Shown here in pieces: positions 1-12,850 of a stretch of 64,000 nt of DNA; the stretch's first letter is position 1; every line of letters starts with the position of its first letter. The notes under the pieces are model-generated. The model was given only the letters and a program-made list of their open reading frames with translations, did no database searches and was not told the origin of the DNA. The translations under genes and the position numbers were made by a program. Where the stretch lies: contig NC_062220.1 of NCBI RefSeq assembly GCF_902686445.1, positions 90,582,143-90,646,142 on the forward strand, written 5' to 3'. This stretch comes from Sciurus carolinensis (Eukaryota > Chordata > Mammalia > Rodentia > Sciuridae).

Positions 1-2629
1 AAAATCGATTTTTCTATTTTGCCCATTCTTGCATGTGTTTGGAGTAGAGAAATGTGTGTCAAAGAATGAACTTCCTAGGCCATCTTGGCTGGAATTCATA
101 ACAGATGTTTTCATCCCTTTATGCAACAATGAATTAATGAACTGGTGAATTCATTAATCAGTCTGCAGCCGATTGAGTTGATCACACTGGATCTGGCCAT
201 GTAGATGGTACTGAAGAAAACAACATCTAAACCTTGAAATCCCCAGTTAGGTCCATTCAACTGACTGTGTGATCAAAGGTGTTTGAAAGCTTCTGTTCGT
301 TGGTGGTTGAGGGTGCGCCTTGTACAGCCGTGATGGCAATGACGCTCCTCTGAAGCAGGGGCATGAGCAGGGGCTGACTGGGCCTGGGGAGGAGGCCCAG
401 CATTTGAGTGAAAGGCAGGCAATGAGTGTGGCTCCTGAGGTTGGACGGGAAGGGGAACTGGCCACTATAATGGGCAAGGTGGAAGGGATCTGCTGGACTG
501 TGTGGTCAATTGTGTCAGGTGCTTTGAAAGTTACCAGCTCCACCCCTCTAGGCTATGGAGATAGTCAGAATCAGAACCTAAGACACAAGTCTGGGACCAG
601 CTCAGACTGCCAGAGTCGGTCTAAGAACAAGGTAGTGTGCCTGTGACTCAGAGGCCAAGCAAGCCCAGGAGGTCAGCTACAGGTGCCCAGCAAAGCAGGT
701 GGAACCCTGTCAGCTTGGCACATCCTTATATACAACCAGGTTGACCTCACGGGTTCCACCTGCCTCGGGAACGAAATGACTCTACAAGGAGCAGGCGCCA
801 TCCCTTCACTCTGGAACTGCTTGGTGCAGAGCTATTTTTCTCCTAATGCTTTAAAATTCTAAGAGCATGATGGCCACAGCAAGGACACCATGACAGGGGC
901 TGCCAGACACTGTGGGGCCAGGTTCACTCAGTACTAAACAGCAAGCGAGTGTAGATGAAGGGAATCCAAACTTCAAAATAAGCCTTTCTCCACTGATGGT
1001 TCCTTTCGCCAGAGTCATAAGTCAAACTCCCACACTCAAGTACCCAACCTTGTAAACACTGTCTGGTTCCTGCCAGCCACCTTGGCAGCTCTGGGGTCGG
1101 AAAAGAATAAGATAGTCTCTACTATGGAAAAAGCAACCTATCAACAGGTAAGGGTGCATATAAGCAAATCACCATAATGCAATAATTTAATACCACCTAG
1201 ATGATCTGGTGAGGACTGTAAAGAGATATGAACCAAGGGAAGACCAGGGAAATTAGTTTCATGCTGTGACAGAGGCAGAAAATTCAAGGGCTACTCAGCA
1301 GATACCCATTGAATTCAGATGTTGAACCAGGGTGAAGAAGCTACAGAAATTAAAGTTGAAAAAGCAAGTAGGCTTAGATTATATTCCATTTATCTAATAA
1401 TGCCACTAATTATGAAGTGAACTATTATTTCATGCACAAGCACGAAAAAAACATCTGCTGATTAAACTATCACAGGCGACGGATTGCAAAGCACCCCAAC
1501 TTCATAGGGGTTAAAATGCAAGACAATGTGCCTCTCAGAATGGATGCAATATGGTAATTCCCAAAAGAAGAAATCTAAGACGTGAATTAACATTACAAGA
1601 CAGCTTTTGTTGTAAAAACTGATAAAATAAAGGCAAACAAAATATGAATAACATGTCATGTTTTCTTACCAAGGTGGTAAAGCATTAAAAATAATGTTCA
1701 GCAATAGCAAGACAATAGTGGAGTGGGAAATCACACTAAAAGTGTAAATTAATATTACCTTTTGAAAGTCATTTGTAATCAATGTCAGAAAACTAAATAT
1801 GTATACATCTTTAAGCTAGTAATCCTCCCTATAGGAATGCATTCTAGTATATCCTTATAAACTCAGAAGATTTATGCGTGAGAAGATAACGTTATAGCAA
1901 TAAAAATGTAAGCTTCATGAATGTCAAATTATCAATGAACACATAAGTGAATTATGGTGTAAGCACAGAAACAGTAACCAATTACTGAAACATTTGTTAA
2001 ATATACTAACATGAAGAAAAATCTAATGTAAGGGTAAGTTTCAAAAGGGAGAAAGAAAATTCCATTTAAAGTACCATTTGAATTTAAGAATGAAAGTATT
2101 TAGTAAAGACACCAAGGAGAGGCCATTTTGTTTAATTCTGAGGGGTACCATTATTGTTAACATTTTCACTTCCCCCAATTTTTTTATTATTTGAAAAAGG
2201 TTTTTAGATGACCATGTTTATCTTTTATAGTCTCTCCTTCTCCCCAAACACATGTGTTTCCCCAAATTCCACTACAATTAAATTGTAGGAGAGAACATAA
2301 GACTACATATGGACACAGAGTGACCAATTGACACCCCTTATATTAACTAGTAACTACAAATGATCATTATCAATGCTTAAAAATTCTCTAGTCTGTGTTA
2401 GATGGGATCCAGGTCATGAAGACTTCCATATTCCTCAAAAGTGGAAATGAGCTATGTCATTAGCATTGGTACTAGGTCTGTACTATGCTAAACTTACAAG
2501 CATTATTTCCAATCCTCGTCAGACAGAGGAGACAGGTGATAAAAACAAAGTTCCAAGACGATAAAGTGTAGATGAGATGGCAAAATTTGAACAAAATTGG
2601 AACATGGCAAAACTAAAGTATAAACTGAA

Positions 2630-2668
2630 GTCTCTCTCTCTCTCTCTCTCTGTCTCTCTGTCTCTCTC

Positions 2669-2745
<77 letters not shown>

Positions 2746-2752
2746 CTGTCTG
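2630..2752. repeat. (CT)n microsatellite, about 120 bp
   Basis: Nearly pure CT dinucleotides with a few interrupting GT, CC and TT steps. Both strands give spurious long Ser-Leu or Arg-Glu open frames. Confidence 0.98.
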
Positions 2753-3434
2753 TGTCTGTAGAGGCTTCCATATCCTGTCCAGATGAATGTCCCTAAAGAA
2801 AAAGACTCTGCTCTTTCCACTGGTAAGTAGAAGAGATTGTGAACCAATTATGGAAATACTATGAGCCTTTCTGGAGGAACCACACCAATACGGATGACAG
2901 AGATGGAGCTCTCTGATAGTGAAGCAAACTGGATAAACAAGGGGCCAGACTGATAAAGCAGTCTTCTCCGTTGTCTGTGGTCACTAAGATAATGGCACAA
3001 TACCATTTACCCACCTGGCAAGGTAAGGCGACTTGTGGAGCTAGTGCTGGGGGCTGGGGAGCCATGAGAACGCCTCTTTGTGCCTGTGAAGAAGAAGAGG
3101 ATAAGGAAAAGTAGGATTGTGGATACATGTGTTGGACAGGAAAATGTTCATCTGAAATACTATCAAACGATTCAAAGTTTGGCTCTAAAATAGTAGAAGG
3201 TTGGGTGAAGTGACAGGGCAATGCACAGTCCATGGTCCAGAAGAGCCATAAGTCCAGCTTTGTCCTTGGGGCAAGTGATCGTGCTCAGTCCCCCTGGTTA
3301 GCAGGTTGGCATGTGGGGACCAGTGCTGCATCTTGGCATCACCAAGGAAGATTCCAAAATATGAAGTTCCCTGGGTGTCCTCCCAGACATTCCATTTGCA
3401 TTGTACTAGGGTGGAGTCTAGCTTTAGTATTTTT

Positions 3435-3638
3435 CTTTTTTTTTTCCTTTGGGTACCAGGGATTGAACCTAGGGGTTCAATCATTAACCATTGACCCACA
3501 TCCCCAGTCTTTTTTGGTATTTTATTTAGAGACAGTGCCTCACCAAGTTGCAGAGGTTGGCTTTGAACTTGTAATCCTCCTGCCTCAGCCTCCAGAGCTG
3601 CTGAGATTACAGGTATGTGCCAGTACACCTGGCCAGCA
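3435..3638 (-). mobile_element. B1-ID composite SINE
   Basis: The plus strand begins with a T-run, then an ID-like moiety (ACCAGGGATTGAACC), and ends with a B1/7SL-type moiety (CCTCAGCCTCCAGAGCTGCTG, GGATTACAGG-like). That is the layout of sciurid composite SINEs in reverse. Direct repeats TTAGTATTTTT flank it at 3424-3434 and 3639-3649, a good target-site duplication. Confidence 0.92.
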
Positions 3639-3734
3639 TTAGTATTTTTAAATCTCCCCAGACGATCCTAATATGCATCCATGGTAGAGAACTACTAGTT
3701 GGTAAAAGAAAGTTCCGGATTTAGAACTAAGGAG

Positions 3735-3925
3735 TCAGGGATTTGGTTCCTGCTTTGTCTCTGTAGCCTTTCCTTGCTATTGAACCTCAAGCCATTATAA
3801 GTGGATTTCTCTGAGACTCAGGTCTTCATCTGAAATAAAAGTAAAATAACAATAATTGCATCCAAGTGTGCTGGTGAGGACTAAAGGAACCAAGGTATGT
3901 TAGAGCATCAGGAACTGTGGGGGAC
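3735..3925 (+). mobile_element. MIR SINE fragment
   Basis: Diverged MIR core features: GTTCCTGCTTTGTCTCTG, then GACTCAGGTCTTCATCTG, AAATAAAAGTAAAATAACAAT and GGTGAGGACTAAA-like segments in the correct order. Confidence 0.65.
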
Positions 3926-4899
3926 TGCACGAACGTCAGGGTGGTGGGCTCTCTGAGTTCCCCAGTTAGCTGGCAATGTATTCTTATCAGGAAGGGAATT
4001 ATCTGTGTCCTATAAACAGTTTAATGGGTCCTGAGGGATTGAAAAGGCAGCCTTCAGAGTGGAATCAGTAAGGACAAATCAGCAAAGGGACAAAGGAAAG
4101 GCTGAATATTTTACAAAAGAACATTTACATTTTACACATGTGACATAGATAGGTGGATTGGTTATGTATACACATACACACATACATATTTATATATAAA
4201 GATGTAGATACACACAGACTCATGTATGCACATTACTTTATATTCATTTATAAATATCATACATTTGTTCATTCATTCTTTGATTTTGCCATTCAGAATG
4301 AGGAGGAGAGGCCTGGAAGCCAGCATTCAGCAACCCAACAGATGTCTAAAGTCTGAGCTGGTAGGAATGCAGAAAGAATTCTTAAGCAGAGGATATAGTC
4401 AATGTGATTTCTGTTAAGCCCCTCAGACTTTTAATAAAGTCTGCTCCATACATGGAGTAGGCCTGGAGTAAGTGGAATTTGTGCTGATGGAGAAAACTGT
4501 CTGTCAACAGAGTCACCAGAAAAGCTAACAAAGCTACCCAGAGGCTAATGGGTATCAGAGGAAGCAGGAATTTAGGGCTGGAGGTGAGTGGGCGAGCAGT
4601 GAACTTTCCCTGTATCTGAATCCCTGGTGAGAAGTGGAGGGATGTACCTTGGATGGTGTTCGAGACTGTTCCTGTTCTTAAAGAACAAGGAAACAACCCC
4701 AACATCTGCGTTCTTATTAATTATTAGCATTATTATTGGCAGGAATAGCAATAGTATTAATAGGATTAGTAAAAAATAGAAAACCGGAAATTAGTCCAAT
4801 CATCTCAGACTTACAAAACCTTAATCTGCATGAGGTAAAAAACTGTATCTGGCAGGACATCAGTTGTACATTTCCCAGGTTTCATGACTGCCCTGCAAG

Positions 4900-5085
4900 T
4901 CAGAGTCATAGGAAGCTTCAAGGGTCTACACTGGCTGTACCTGTGCTTCAGAGTCCCCGGAGGCGATTCTTATAACTATGGCTTTCAGAGTTCTCTCCTG
5001 GACCCTGAAGCAGAACCTCTAGGGAATGGAGCCAGTGGTCTGTATCTTAGCAAGTTCCCCTAGGTGAATCTAGTGACCATCAGTC
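4900..5085 (+). mobile_element. hAT-type MER fragment (MER20-like)
   Basis: Diverged match by eye to a short non-autonomous hAT element: GAGTCCCCGGAGGCGATTC, GAAGCAGAACCTCTAGGGAA and CCCCTAGGTGAATCTAGTGA resemble ordered parts of its consensus. The family label is tentative. Confidence 0.5.
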
Positions 5086-5381
5086 TTATGAGGCGTCTTG
5101 GACACTATGAAATAAAAAATGTACCTAGAATGATACTCTGGTCCTAGCGAGGCCCGCCTCACTTGTGTAGCCGTGGGTGTGGATCACATTGTGTCCTACA
5201 GAAAGCATGGTGGACCACCAGCCAGCCCCAGCAGGAGTACTACCAGGATGCAAATTCAACCTCTGAACTTCCTGCTCCGTGAGAAATACCTCTGTGTCCT
5301 AACTGATCTGACTCCACTACGGGGACACCAGTGACTCAATATGTTTATCCTTCTTTTTTATTTGTCTCACAATATTTGGGA

Positions 5382-5595
5382 CAAGTTTTCTCAACAGGGA
5401 CACTATGACATTTGAGCTTATGATTCTTTGTGATGGGAATATCCTGTGCGTTGTAGGAGGTTTTAGAGCATTCCTGGCCTCTACCCACTAGATGTCAGTA
5501 CCACTTCCCCAGTCGTGACAATCAAAAGTATCCTCCAGGCAGTGACAAATATCTTCTGGGGGTAAAATTGCCCTCAGTTGAGAATGACTGTTCTA
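5382..5595 (-). mobile_element. MER5A-like hAT-Charlie element
   Basis: Reverse-complement match by eye over nearly the whole element, including GGCCTCTACCCACTAGATG, CCCAGTCGTGACAATCAAAA and a terminal TTGAGAATGACTG. This is an ancient mammalian DNA transposon relic with no coding capacity. Confidence 0.85.
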
Positions 5596-5929
5596 GGATG
5601 GAGACAGGACTTAGGTTTTTTATTGAGAGCCATGATTCCCAATGTGGCTGCTTGGTCCTCAGTAATAGTCACTACCACATATTAAGAGGTTACTATGTCC
5701 CTGGTACAATATTAACTAGGAACAAGGAAGGGCACATTCATTCTGATAATAACATTCTGACAATAAGATTATTCCCATTTCATGGTATTTGGAGACAAAA
5801 TAAGTTTAAGGAATTTGTGCAAAGTTACTGGGTTGGGGGAGGTGGGTAAAATTTAAGTCAAGATCCTTCAAAATTCAAACCTTCAGAAAAATTTTCCCAT
5901 GACTCTTACTTCCTCTTGATCTTCAAATA

Positions 5930-6110
5930 CAGTCTCTCAACTTTGTCTGAGGATCAGAACAACCTGGGACAATTAACAAAAGGAGAAAACAAAACCAGAT
6001 TCTCAGATCAGACCAAACCACTGGGAGCAAGCACTTCTGGAGAAGATGCCCCAGGGACATGGATATTTCTCACTTGCTCCAGGTGACTGATCCTCAGGCA
6101 GGCTTGGTTT
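5930..6110 (+). mobile_element. hAT-type MER fragment (tentative)
   Basis: CTCTCAACTTTGTCTGAGGA, AGAACAACCTGGGACAATTA and CCAGATTCTCAGATCAGACC resemble the 5' half of a short hAT element, followed by CCAGGTGACTGATCCTCAGG near the 3' end. Confidence 0.5.
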
Positions 6111-6984
6111 ACCCAGTGCACCCAAAACTTCCTTCCTAGTGGAAAATATGGCACTCTGCTTTCAGTGGATACTCTTCTGGAGAGGTCCAATTTAATCCTG
6201 CCTACAGGAGTAGTTGAAAATGGCAAAGCACTTGGCAACACCACTTTCAGTGTGGAAATACCCACTGTGACCAGGTTACTTCATAGGAATTTTGGTTATG
6301 ATTTAAAAATACTATTAGCAACCTACTGTGATCTTCCAAAAGTCTGCAGCTTAATGGCTTGCCCTGGAGCCAGCTTTTCATTCCTTTGGTGCCTTCTTTG
6401 CAGATCCTGAATAAGACAGGGACCTCTACAGACCTCAGGTCAGTGAAAAAGCACATAGATCCATAGTTCTCTAAATGCTGTTGTTTTTCCTCTCCGCTTG
6501 GTGAAATGTCTATCAGGAAGGGTTGAAACCATCCTAATTCTCGGCATCATGAGTCATAAGCAGGCAGCAGGAAGGGATGCATAAAATAACCCTCGGACAG
6601 CACCTGGGACCCTGGGGGTGGTGAGGTTCTGAGTCAGCCTCCCACTGGAGCCCACTGTACTGCTGCTGCATTCCTGAAGTTATTTTCCACTTCAGAGCCA
6701 ACGAATCACCTATCACTCTACTCAAAAGTTCCACTCGAGGGAATAAGGCCCAACTCATCTAATTTTTGCCTTCTAAAACCCTTCGCCTCTCTCTTGCTCC
6801 CATCCCAGGGAGAACATTAGAAACTGTCAGAAGATCCAGATGCAAGTTCAGCTTCCAAACTGTGCTCATTGGTACTATGCAGGTAGACAGCTGGGGACAA
6901 AGCATTGCATGTAGCTGGCTCTTGGATATACTGCAGCAGTCACGGGGATACTGCTCCATGGGTGACTCATTAACCCCTCCGTTA

Positions 6985-7135
6985 GTGGTGTTCAATCCTG
7001 GCTACATATAAGGATCTTCTGGTGTCATATGCTGACGTTCAAGTCTATCACCCAAGGATGCTCTTTTGTTTTGTTTTGGTTTGGCTTGGGGTCAGGGCCT
7101 GGGTACTTTTTAAAATGAATTCCCAGCAAAGATGC
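6985..7135 (+). mobile_element. hAT-type MER fragment, interrupted (tentative)
   Basis: CAATCCTGGCTACATATAAG and, after a TTTTG-rich insertion, GGGCCTGGGTACTTTTTAAA and GAATTCCCAGCAAAG recall the same ancient short hAT family as at 4.9 kb. Confidence 0.4.
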
Positions 7136-7440
7136 TTCTTTCAGGGTCAGGAACTCTTCATCTGATGAGCTAGTGTGCTTTGTCCTCATGGATGATATGA
7201 ATTTTGTGAGGAATTTCTTTCCTTTTTTTAAATTTCCTGAAAGCTCAGATCCAGTTTAGGACTTCATGCTGGGAAGTGGGAAGACCCTTAGTTAACATTT
7301 GCCTGGTTTGCTAGCTTACTTTATGCCTCAGTTTTGTTCTGATTTCTCAGTCCAAAGAAAAACAATTTTACAGTCAATTTATGTGATTTTAGAATTCTCA
7401 ACTATTTTACAATAAGATGGATAATATTAAAACAAAAAAG

Positions 7441-7580
7441 GGCTAGGATTGTGGCTCAGTGGTACAGCACTTGCCTAGCACATGTAGGGCCCTGGGTTTG
7501 ATCCTCAGCACCGCATAAAGATAAATAAATAAAATAAAGGCATTGTGTCCATCTACATTAAAAATATATAGTTTTTTTAA
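7441..7580 (+). mobile_element. ID-type SINE
   Basis: tRNA-derived head GGGCTAGGATTGTGGCTCAG (A-box region), GTACAGCACTTGCCTAGCA and GGTTTGATCCTCAGCACC (B-box region), followed by an AAATAAATAAAATAAAG tail and the 3' extension found in sciurid ID copies. Confidence 0.92.
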
Positions 7581-7756
7581 AGAAACAATTACATGGATAC
7601 TGACATTACATTTTATTTTCCTCATTTTTTAAATTTTAAAAACTTCTATTTGAGAAAATAATTGTGAGGATCAAGTAAGAAGATACATGTGTAAACTGTG
7701 AAATGTCATATAGTGTTCATTATTGTTCAGTTTATACTCAAAAGAAAGTGGTATAC

Positions 7757-7793
7757 GTGTGTGTGTGTGTGAGAAAGAGAGAGAAAGAGAGAA

Positions 7794-7828
<35 letters not shown>

Positions 7829-7829
7829 A
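7757..7829. repeat. (GT)n/(GA)n compound microsatellite
   Basis: GT dinucleotides pass into GAGAAA and then GA dinucleotides. Confidence 0.95.
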
Positions 7830-8169
7830 GTAGTAGTGGTAGTATGAGAAGTAGTAGTAGCAGCTAATACATCATCTTTGGGAAATAAACATTTCAAGGT
7901 CAAGAATTACACTGTCCTTGACCTAGAGTGAATGTTTAAAGAGTAAACAACCCAATCAGTCAGCTTGGGGCAGAAATGTCATCACCACAGCTTATGTGAC
8001 TGGAGGTACCTTCTGACAAATGAATGGCTTTCAGTATTTCAAATTAATGTCCTTGGTTGGTTCAGCTAAAAGGCAATGAATCCAATTCATCAGGAGTGTG
8101 GAAAGAGGACAGTGATGGAAGTGACAACCAAGGTTGCCTGCCTTGGGGTGAGCACACACACACGCCTGA

Positions 8170-8285
8170 GGTACAGGACATCCTGAAGTTAGTGCTAAAG
8201 CCCCGTGATTTGTGTCTTAACCTCAAACAAATCACTTCCCTTTGCAAAATAGGGTTAGCATGGCCAAGCCCAAGCCTGCTGGGGA
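8170..8285 (+). mobile_element. MIR fragment (tentative)
   Basis: TTGTGTCTTAACCTCAAACA, ATCACTTCCCTTTGCAAAAT and AGGGTTAGCATGG match the order of the MIR centre with high divergence. Confidence 0.45.
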
Positions 8286-9413
8286 AGTGTGATTTAAGAA
8301 CCCGTCGGGACCAAGCATCATCTTTATGAGTGGTCTGATAACAGCAATGTTGTTATGATACAACTGGTCCCACAGGACACAGGTGGGCACTGAAAGACTG
8401 GGGAAGGAAGGGGTCTGTCAACATAGTAGGCATTTTCAACCACTTTCTTGTAGCATATTACAAACACCTGCCTTTAGGACACCCACAAACCTGACTGTAA
8501 TTGTAAGTATGTCTACTGACATCTTTATGTTCCATTCAGGCTGTAGCGAAGGGCAACAAGCCAACGTCTCAGAACATATCTTCATTTTTGCCCTTTCACT
8601 TCATTACAGAAAGAGCATCAAAAGAAGTCCAAGTTCTGCTTTGGGCCACTCCAATGGTATATAATTAGAGCTGCATCTTCACAGTGCTGAGTAATATTTT
8701 TCTGCCACAACACAACACCATCCATACTAATCTTGCTTTGGAGTGACTTGACTACTCCTGTTCATCATAAAGAACAATGATCAAAAACACAAGAGCTATT
8801 CAACAATATATGCTGTTTTAATATTTGAATATGCTTTGAAATTGTTCAGAATCTTTGACCCAGTGATTGCACCTCTAGAATTTGTCCAGTGGAGATATTC
8901 TGAAATGTGACAAAGCTTTATACAAAAGGGCTTCATTCCTTTTATTTAAAAATGCAAAAACTAAAATGAAAGCATAGAACTTAATTGTCCAACAGTGGAG
9001 TGGCCGTTAAGTAAACTGTTGGAGCCACAAAATGAAATACTGCATTAGGTATTGAAATTATATTAATGAGGATTTAAGAAGAAACCAGAAAATGCTTATA
9101 ACCCAATGTTACGTGAATGAACCATAATGCGAAATTAGGTATGCTGTATGGCTTTAACTGTGCAAAAATGCATAGTAAAATACCATAAGGAAATATAGTA
9201 TTGACTGTCAGGGTATTACAAGTGATTTTAAGTTCTTACTAATGGTCCAATAACAGCAATGTTGTTACAAGTACAAGCAGATCCCACAGGGCTTAGGTGG
9301 ATTTGAAAGACTATATTTTCCAAAATGGGTAATAATGTATTGGAGTCACTGCATAAGAACAATACCTGGTGGCAGCCCACCAAGGGGTGGTATTTGTGTA
9401 ATGCACCTCATCA

Positions 9414-9426
9414 CCACTAGGTGGTC
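9414..9426 (+). promoter_or_regulatory. CTCF-like core motif
   Basis: CCACTAGGTGGTC matches the CCACNAGGTGG form of the CTCF core, and the same bases are nearly palindromic. This is a motif match only. Confidence 0.3.
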
Positions 9427-12400
9427 CCCTCTTAGCAGCCTGTTTGAAGGAAACAGGCTGGGTGCCCTACCATAGGTAGACCACTTGTATCAACAAAGGT
9501 AATAATGACTATTTGCTAGTCCAACTTCTGAAGAGCAGGAGAATATTTCCAAATATAAGCTTTTCAAGATAAAGGGAGAAAAACTGAAATTCAAAAGCTT
9601 GCATCACATGGCTGTAAAATAATATAATTATACTCTGATGAAAAATAATATTCAAACCAACCTAATCCTATGAGTGCTGAGGTTTCTCCTGCCTTGGAGG
9701 AGCTTGCGATAACCCAATAAAAAAGATTATATGAAGCATGATACAGTTGTACTCTGCGAATATCTACCAATGTGTAGGCAAAGGTCCTTTGTGGCTGGGC
9801 ATTATGTGGTGCGTGGGGAAATATGAAAGTGACAAAGGGTGGGAGTGAGATTGGGCAGCCCCATATCTGGGGACAGAGCATAGACAACAATAAAAAACAC
9901 TGAAAGAAAAAAAATCCAGCCTTTTAATTTTTCAAATTCCAATTAAGAGGTTAACTCATTGTTTTATTTGGTAATCAGAAGAACATACAAGTAGTTATTC
10001 ATTACTAGATGCTGGGGGGAAATTATACATTGAAGGACTATCAGGATCATTTGTGCAATAAAGATTTACAATAAACATATCTTTAATTTTTGAGAGCAGC
10101 TTAGCATTCTCCACTTTACAGGAATCCTTATGATTTAATTTTGCATTTGGAGATATACTGTTATGGCATTTGAACAGATTGTTTTAGTAGAAAGCAGCAT
10201 GACAGGGAACAGAACACTCTTTGTTAGAACACATGGCCATTCTCTTGTTCTCTGAGGTACTGCCACCTGCATTTTGTCTGCCAGAAGCATGTTTCACACC
10301 ATGCACGTATGTAACATCACTACTGGAAAACAGAGATAAGTCCCATTTCCATCTTCCCTTTTGGAAGGGCATTTACAGACCCTATTCGGAAATCTCTTCC
10401 ATATTCCTGTGATCTGGGTGGGAGTTTGGAATTTTGGTTCTGCTTCTTTCCCTCTTTTGAGTTTTGCTAAACCATCTTGATATGGATTCAGGCATTTCCC
10501 ACAGATCCGGCCAGGAGGGATTTGAACAGTAGCAAAATCTAAGGCTGAGGGGATGAGTCAAGTTTTCCATTCACATGTGACCAGGTCCTTAGTAGGAGGC
10601 AGTCTACAGACCCATGGTGAGGGCACAACATTCTACAGAGAAGACCCTGTCACTGAGGAAAAGAAGAGCTATATCATAAAGGCCTTGCAGTGACTCACTT
10701 TGCTTTGAGTACCGGATCTCTCATAAGGACTTCCTTTGTCTCGCCTCCAGTCCATTCCCTCCCCTCACCTACCCAGCTTTGACCTTTGACATACAACAGT
10801 CCCTCCTGTGCATTACATAGGAATGTGGTGCTTTTCAGTTTTTTCCCTGTTGTGTTCTGTGTGCTAAAATGATCCTGCAAGCAGAATGAAAGAATCTCTG
10901 AAAGGTAGAAAAAATGGGAGAAAAGAAGAAGGAAAAGATGAAGGAAGGATATGATACAGGGAGACGAGATTTAAATTAGATGGGGTGATGGGTCTGGCTG
11001 TACAGTGGGCACGACAGCTGATAAAAACCTAACCGAGCTCTACAAACGAAAATAGCAAATATATTTTCAAGAAATTTATAGCATATAAAATTGTATAAAA
11101 ATATCATTAAAGCAAGAAAAAAAGGATAAGTGTACTCTATAGTTCTACTCTAGAATCAGTTACTGGACAATACCTATGGCTGTAGATTTGTACTATAAAT
11201 CTATGCATATTCGTGTGTGACTTCTATATTTCTGTACCATCGCACACATACCCACTCAAAGACAAAGATAGTAGTGCACAAACCCCTACCCCAAGAGAGA
11301 GATCAAAACAGAGGAGCAAAGATTAGACAACAGTGTGCCTCCAGAACAATCTATTTAAAAAGCCATTCCAAAGTCACTGGGTAGTGGGAATTATTTCACT
11401 GGAGTTACCCTGCACATGCACCAACTGAGACATGCTTCTGCAGGTGCAGAATCCAGCACCCATGAAGAACACATGGCTGAGGTTCAAGTGCCATGACTGA
11501 AGCTGACCAAAGTAGAGGATGAGCCTCCAGATGGCACTGACCATGGCCAGCTACAGCCAGCATTTACCCTAGGAGGTGGCACGGTCTCCCCAGAGAAGAC
11601 TGAGTTCTGGGTGAGCGGAAGGAGCCCACACAACACTCCCCGCATCTCTTGGCTCTGCAATGGCAACCTAGGCAGGGTTCAAGTTCATTCTGTGAAGCCC
11701 ACCATTGTCCATGTTAATCCCCTTCTGCCTGGGAACAGAAGCCAAAATAAATGTGAACTCATCTCAAATATGCCTGCCAATATTTAAAAAAGAAAATGGG
11801 TAGGAGGGGGACATTATTTAAGAAAATAATCAGGAATTAATAAGATTTAAATAGGACCTTTACAAACCTTTCAGTCTAGGTTTCCCACTGCACCCCATCT
11901 TTGTTTAATGGAAAAACAATTTCTCTCAATAAAGGAATTCTTCCTTATCATGGATTTTCCTGGAGAAGCACCTGTCTTTTTCAAATATCTAAAGAGGATC
12001 TCCAGAGACCAGCTTTCTATTTTTTCTAAACTCCATGGACCCATATTCACTAATAAGATAAACTCTAATGTAGGCAGTGCTGGTTTATTCCAATTCTAGT
12101 GTCATCTCTGTGCCCATCATCAGTGTCTTTGATGACAGGAAACCTTAAAAGCTGAAATTTGGCCTTGAGGTAATGTGTCTCTTGGTTTTCAGAGGGATAT
12201 TTCGTAAGAATATAGTTGGTGTTCATTACAATTTTTTCATTAAGTTCATTTTCTCAGTGATAATGAGGCTTTTAATCATGGATCACTGTTGATGAATTAC
12301 AAGCATTACTCTCCATTTATTCATGAATAAGATCCAATATAACATCATTATTGCAACATTATGTTCTTTAATATCCAATTTTGCTGTGGTTCAGAGCTAT

Positions 12401-12654
12401 ACCCACCGTAATAATGGTGGAGCAGAACTGTGCAATGATTTCTCATGGTGCACATATAGATTTTCCTATTTTCTCCAAGAGAGTGCATTTGGGATTTAAA
12501 AAGTTTACTTGGATTCTAAGTAAATCCACTGGCATTTCCTTCATGGAGAGTAGTGTCGTCACTTCATTTGGTAGAGCATAAATTATGGTTCGTTTGTTTG
12601 TTTTTCTCACTGAGCAGTTTTATTTTTAGGTAAACTACATTTTTATAATTATTT

Positions 12655-12850
12655 TTTTTATTTTTTACAGACTGCATTTTGATTCATCGTACACACATGG
12701 GGTACATCATTTCGTTTTTATGGTTGTATACGATGTAGATTCATACCATTCGTGTAATCATACATGTACATAGGGTATTGATGTCTGTCTCATTCCACCA
12801 TTTTTCATACCCCCTCCCTCTCATTTCCCTCTATATAATCTAAATTGTTT
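12655..12850 (-). mobile_element. L1 3' end fragment
   Basis: T-run followed by GATTCATCGTACACACATGG, GATGTAGATTCATACCATTC and GTAATCATACATGTACATAG, the reverse of the 3' UTR tail shared with the L1 copies at 35.4-37 kb. Confidence 0.8.

Noticed and set aside
320..646. 108-codon plus-strand open frame
   Set aside because: No recognisable domain, an equally open minus frame overlaps it, and no splice or promoter context was seen.
2503..2847. Open frames of Arg-Glu or Ser-Leu repeats on both strands
   Set aside because: Produced by the (CT)n microsatellite; no non-repetitive coding sequence.
3185..3642. Open frames of up to 147 codons on both strands
   Set aside because: They run across a B1-ID SINE, whose reading gives typical SINE peptides.
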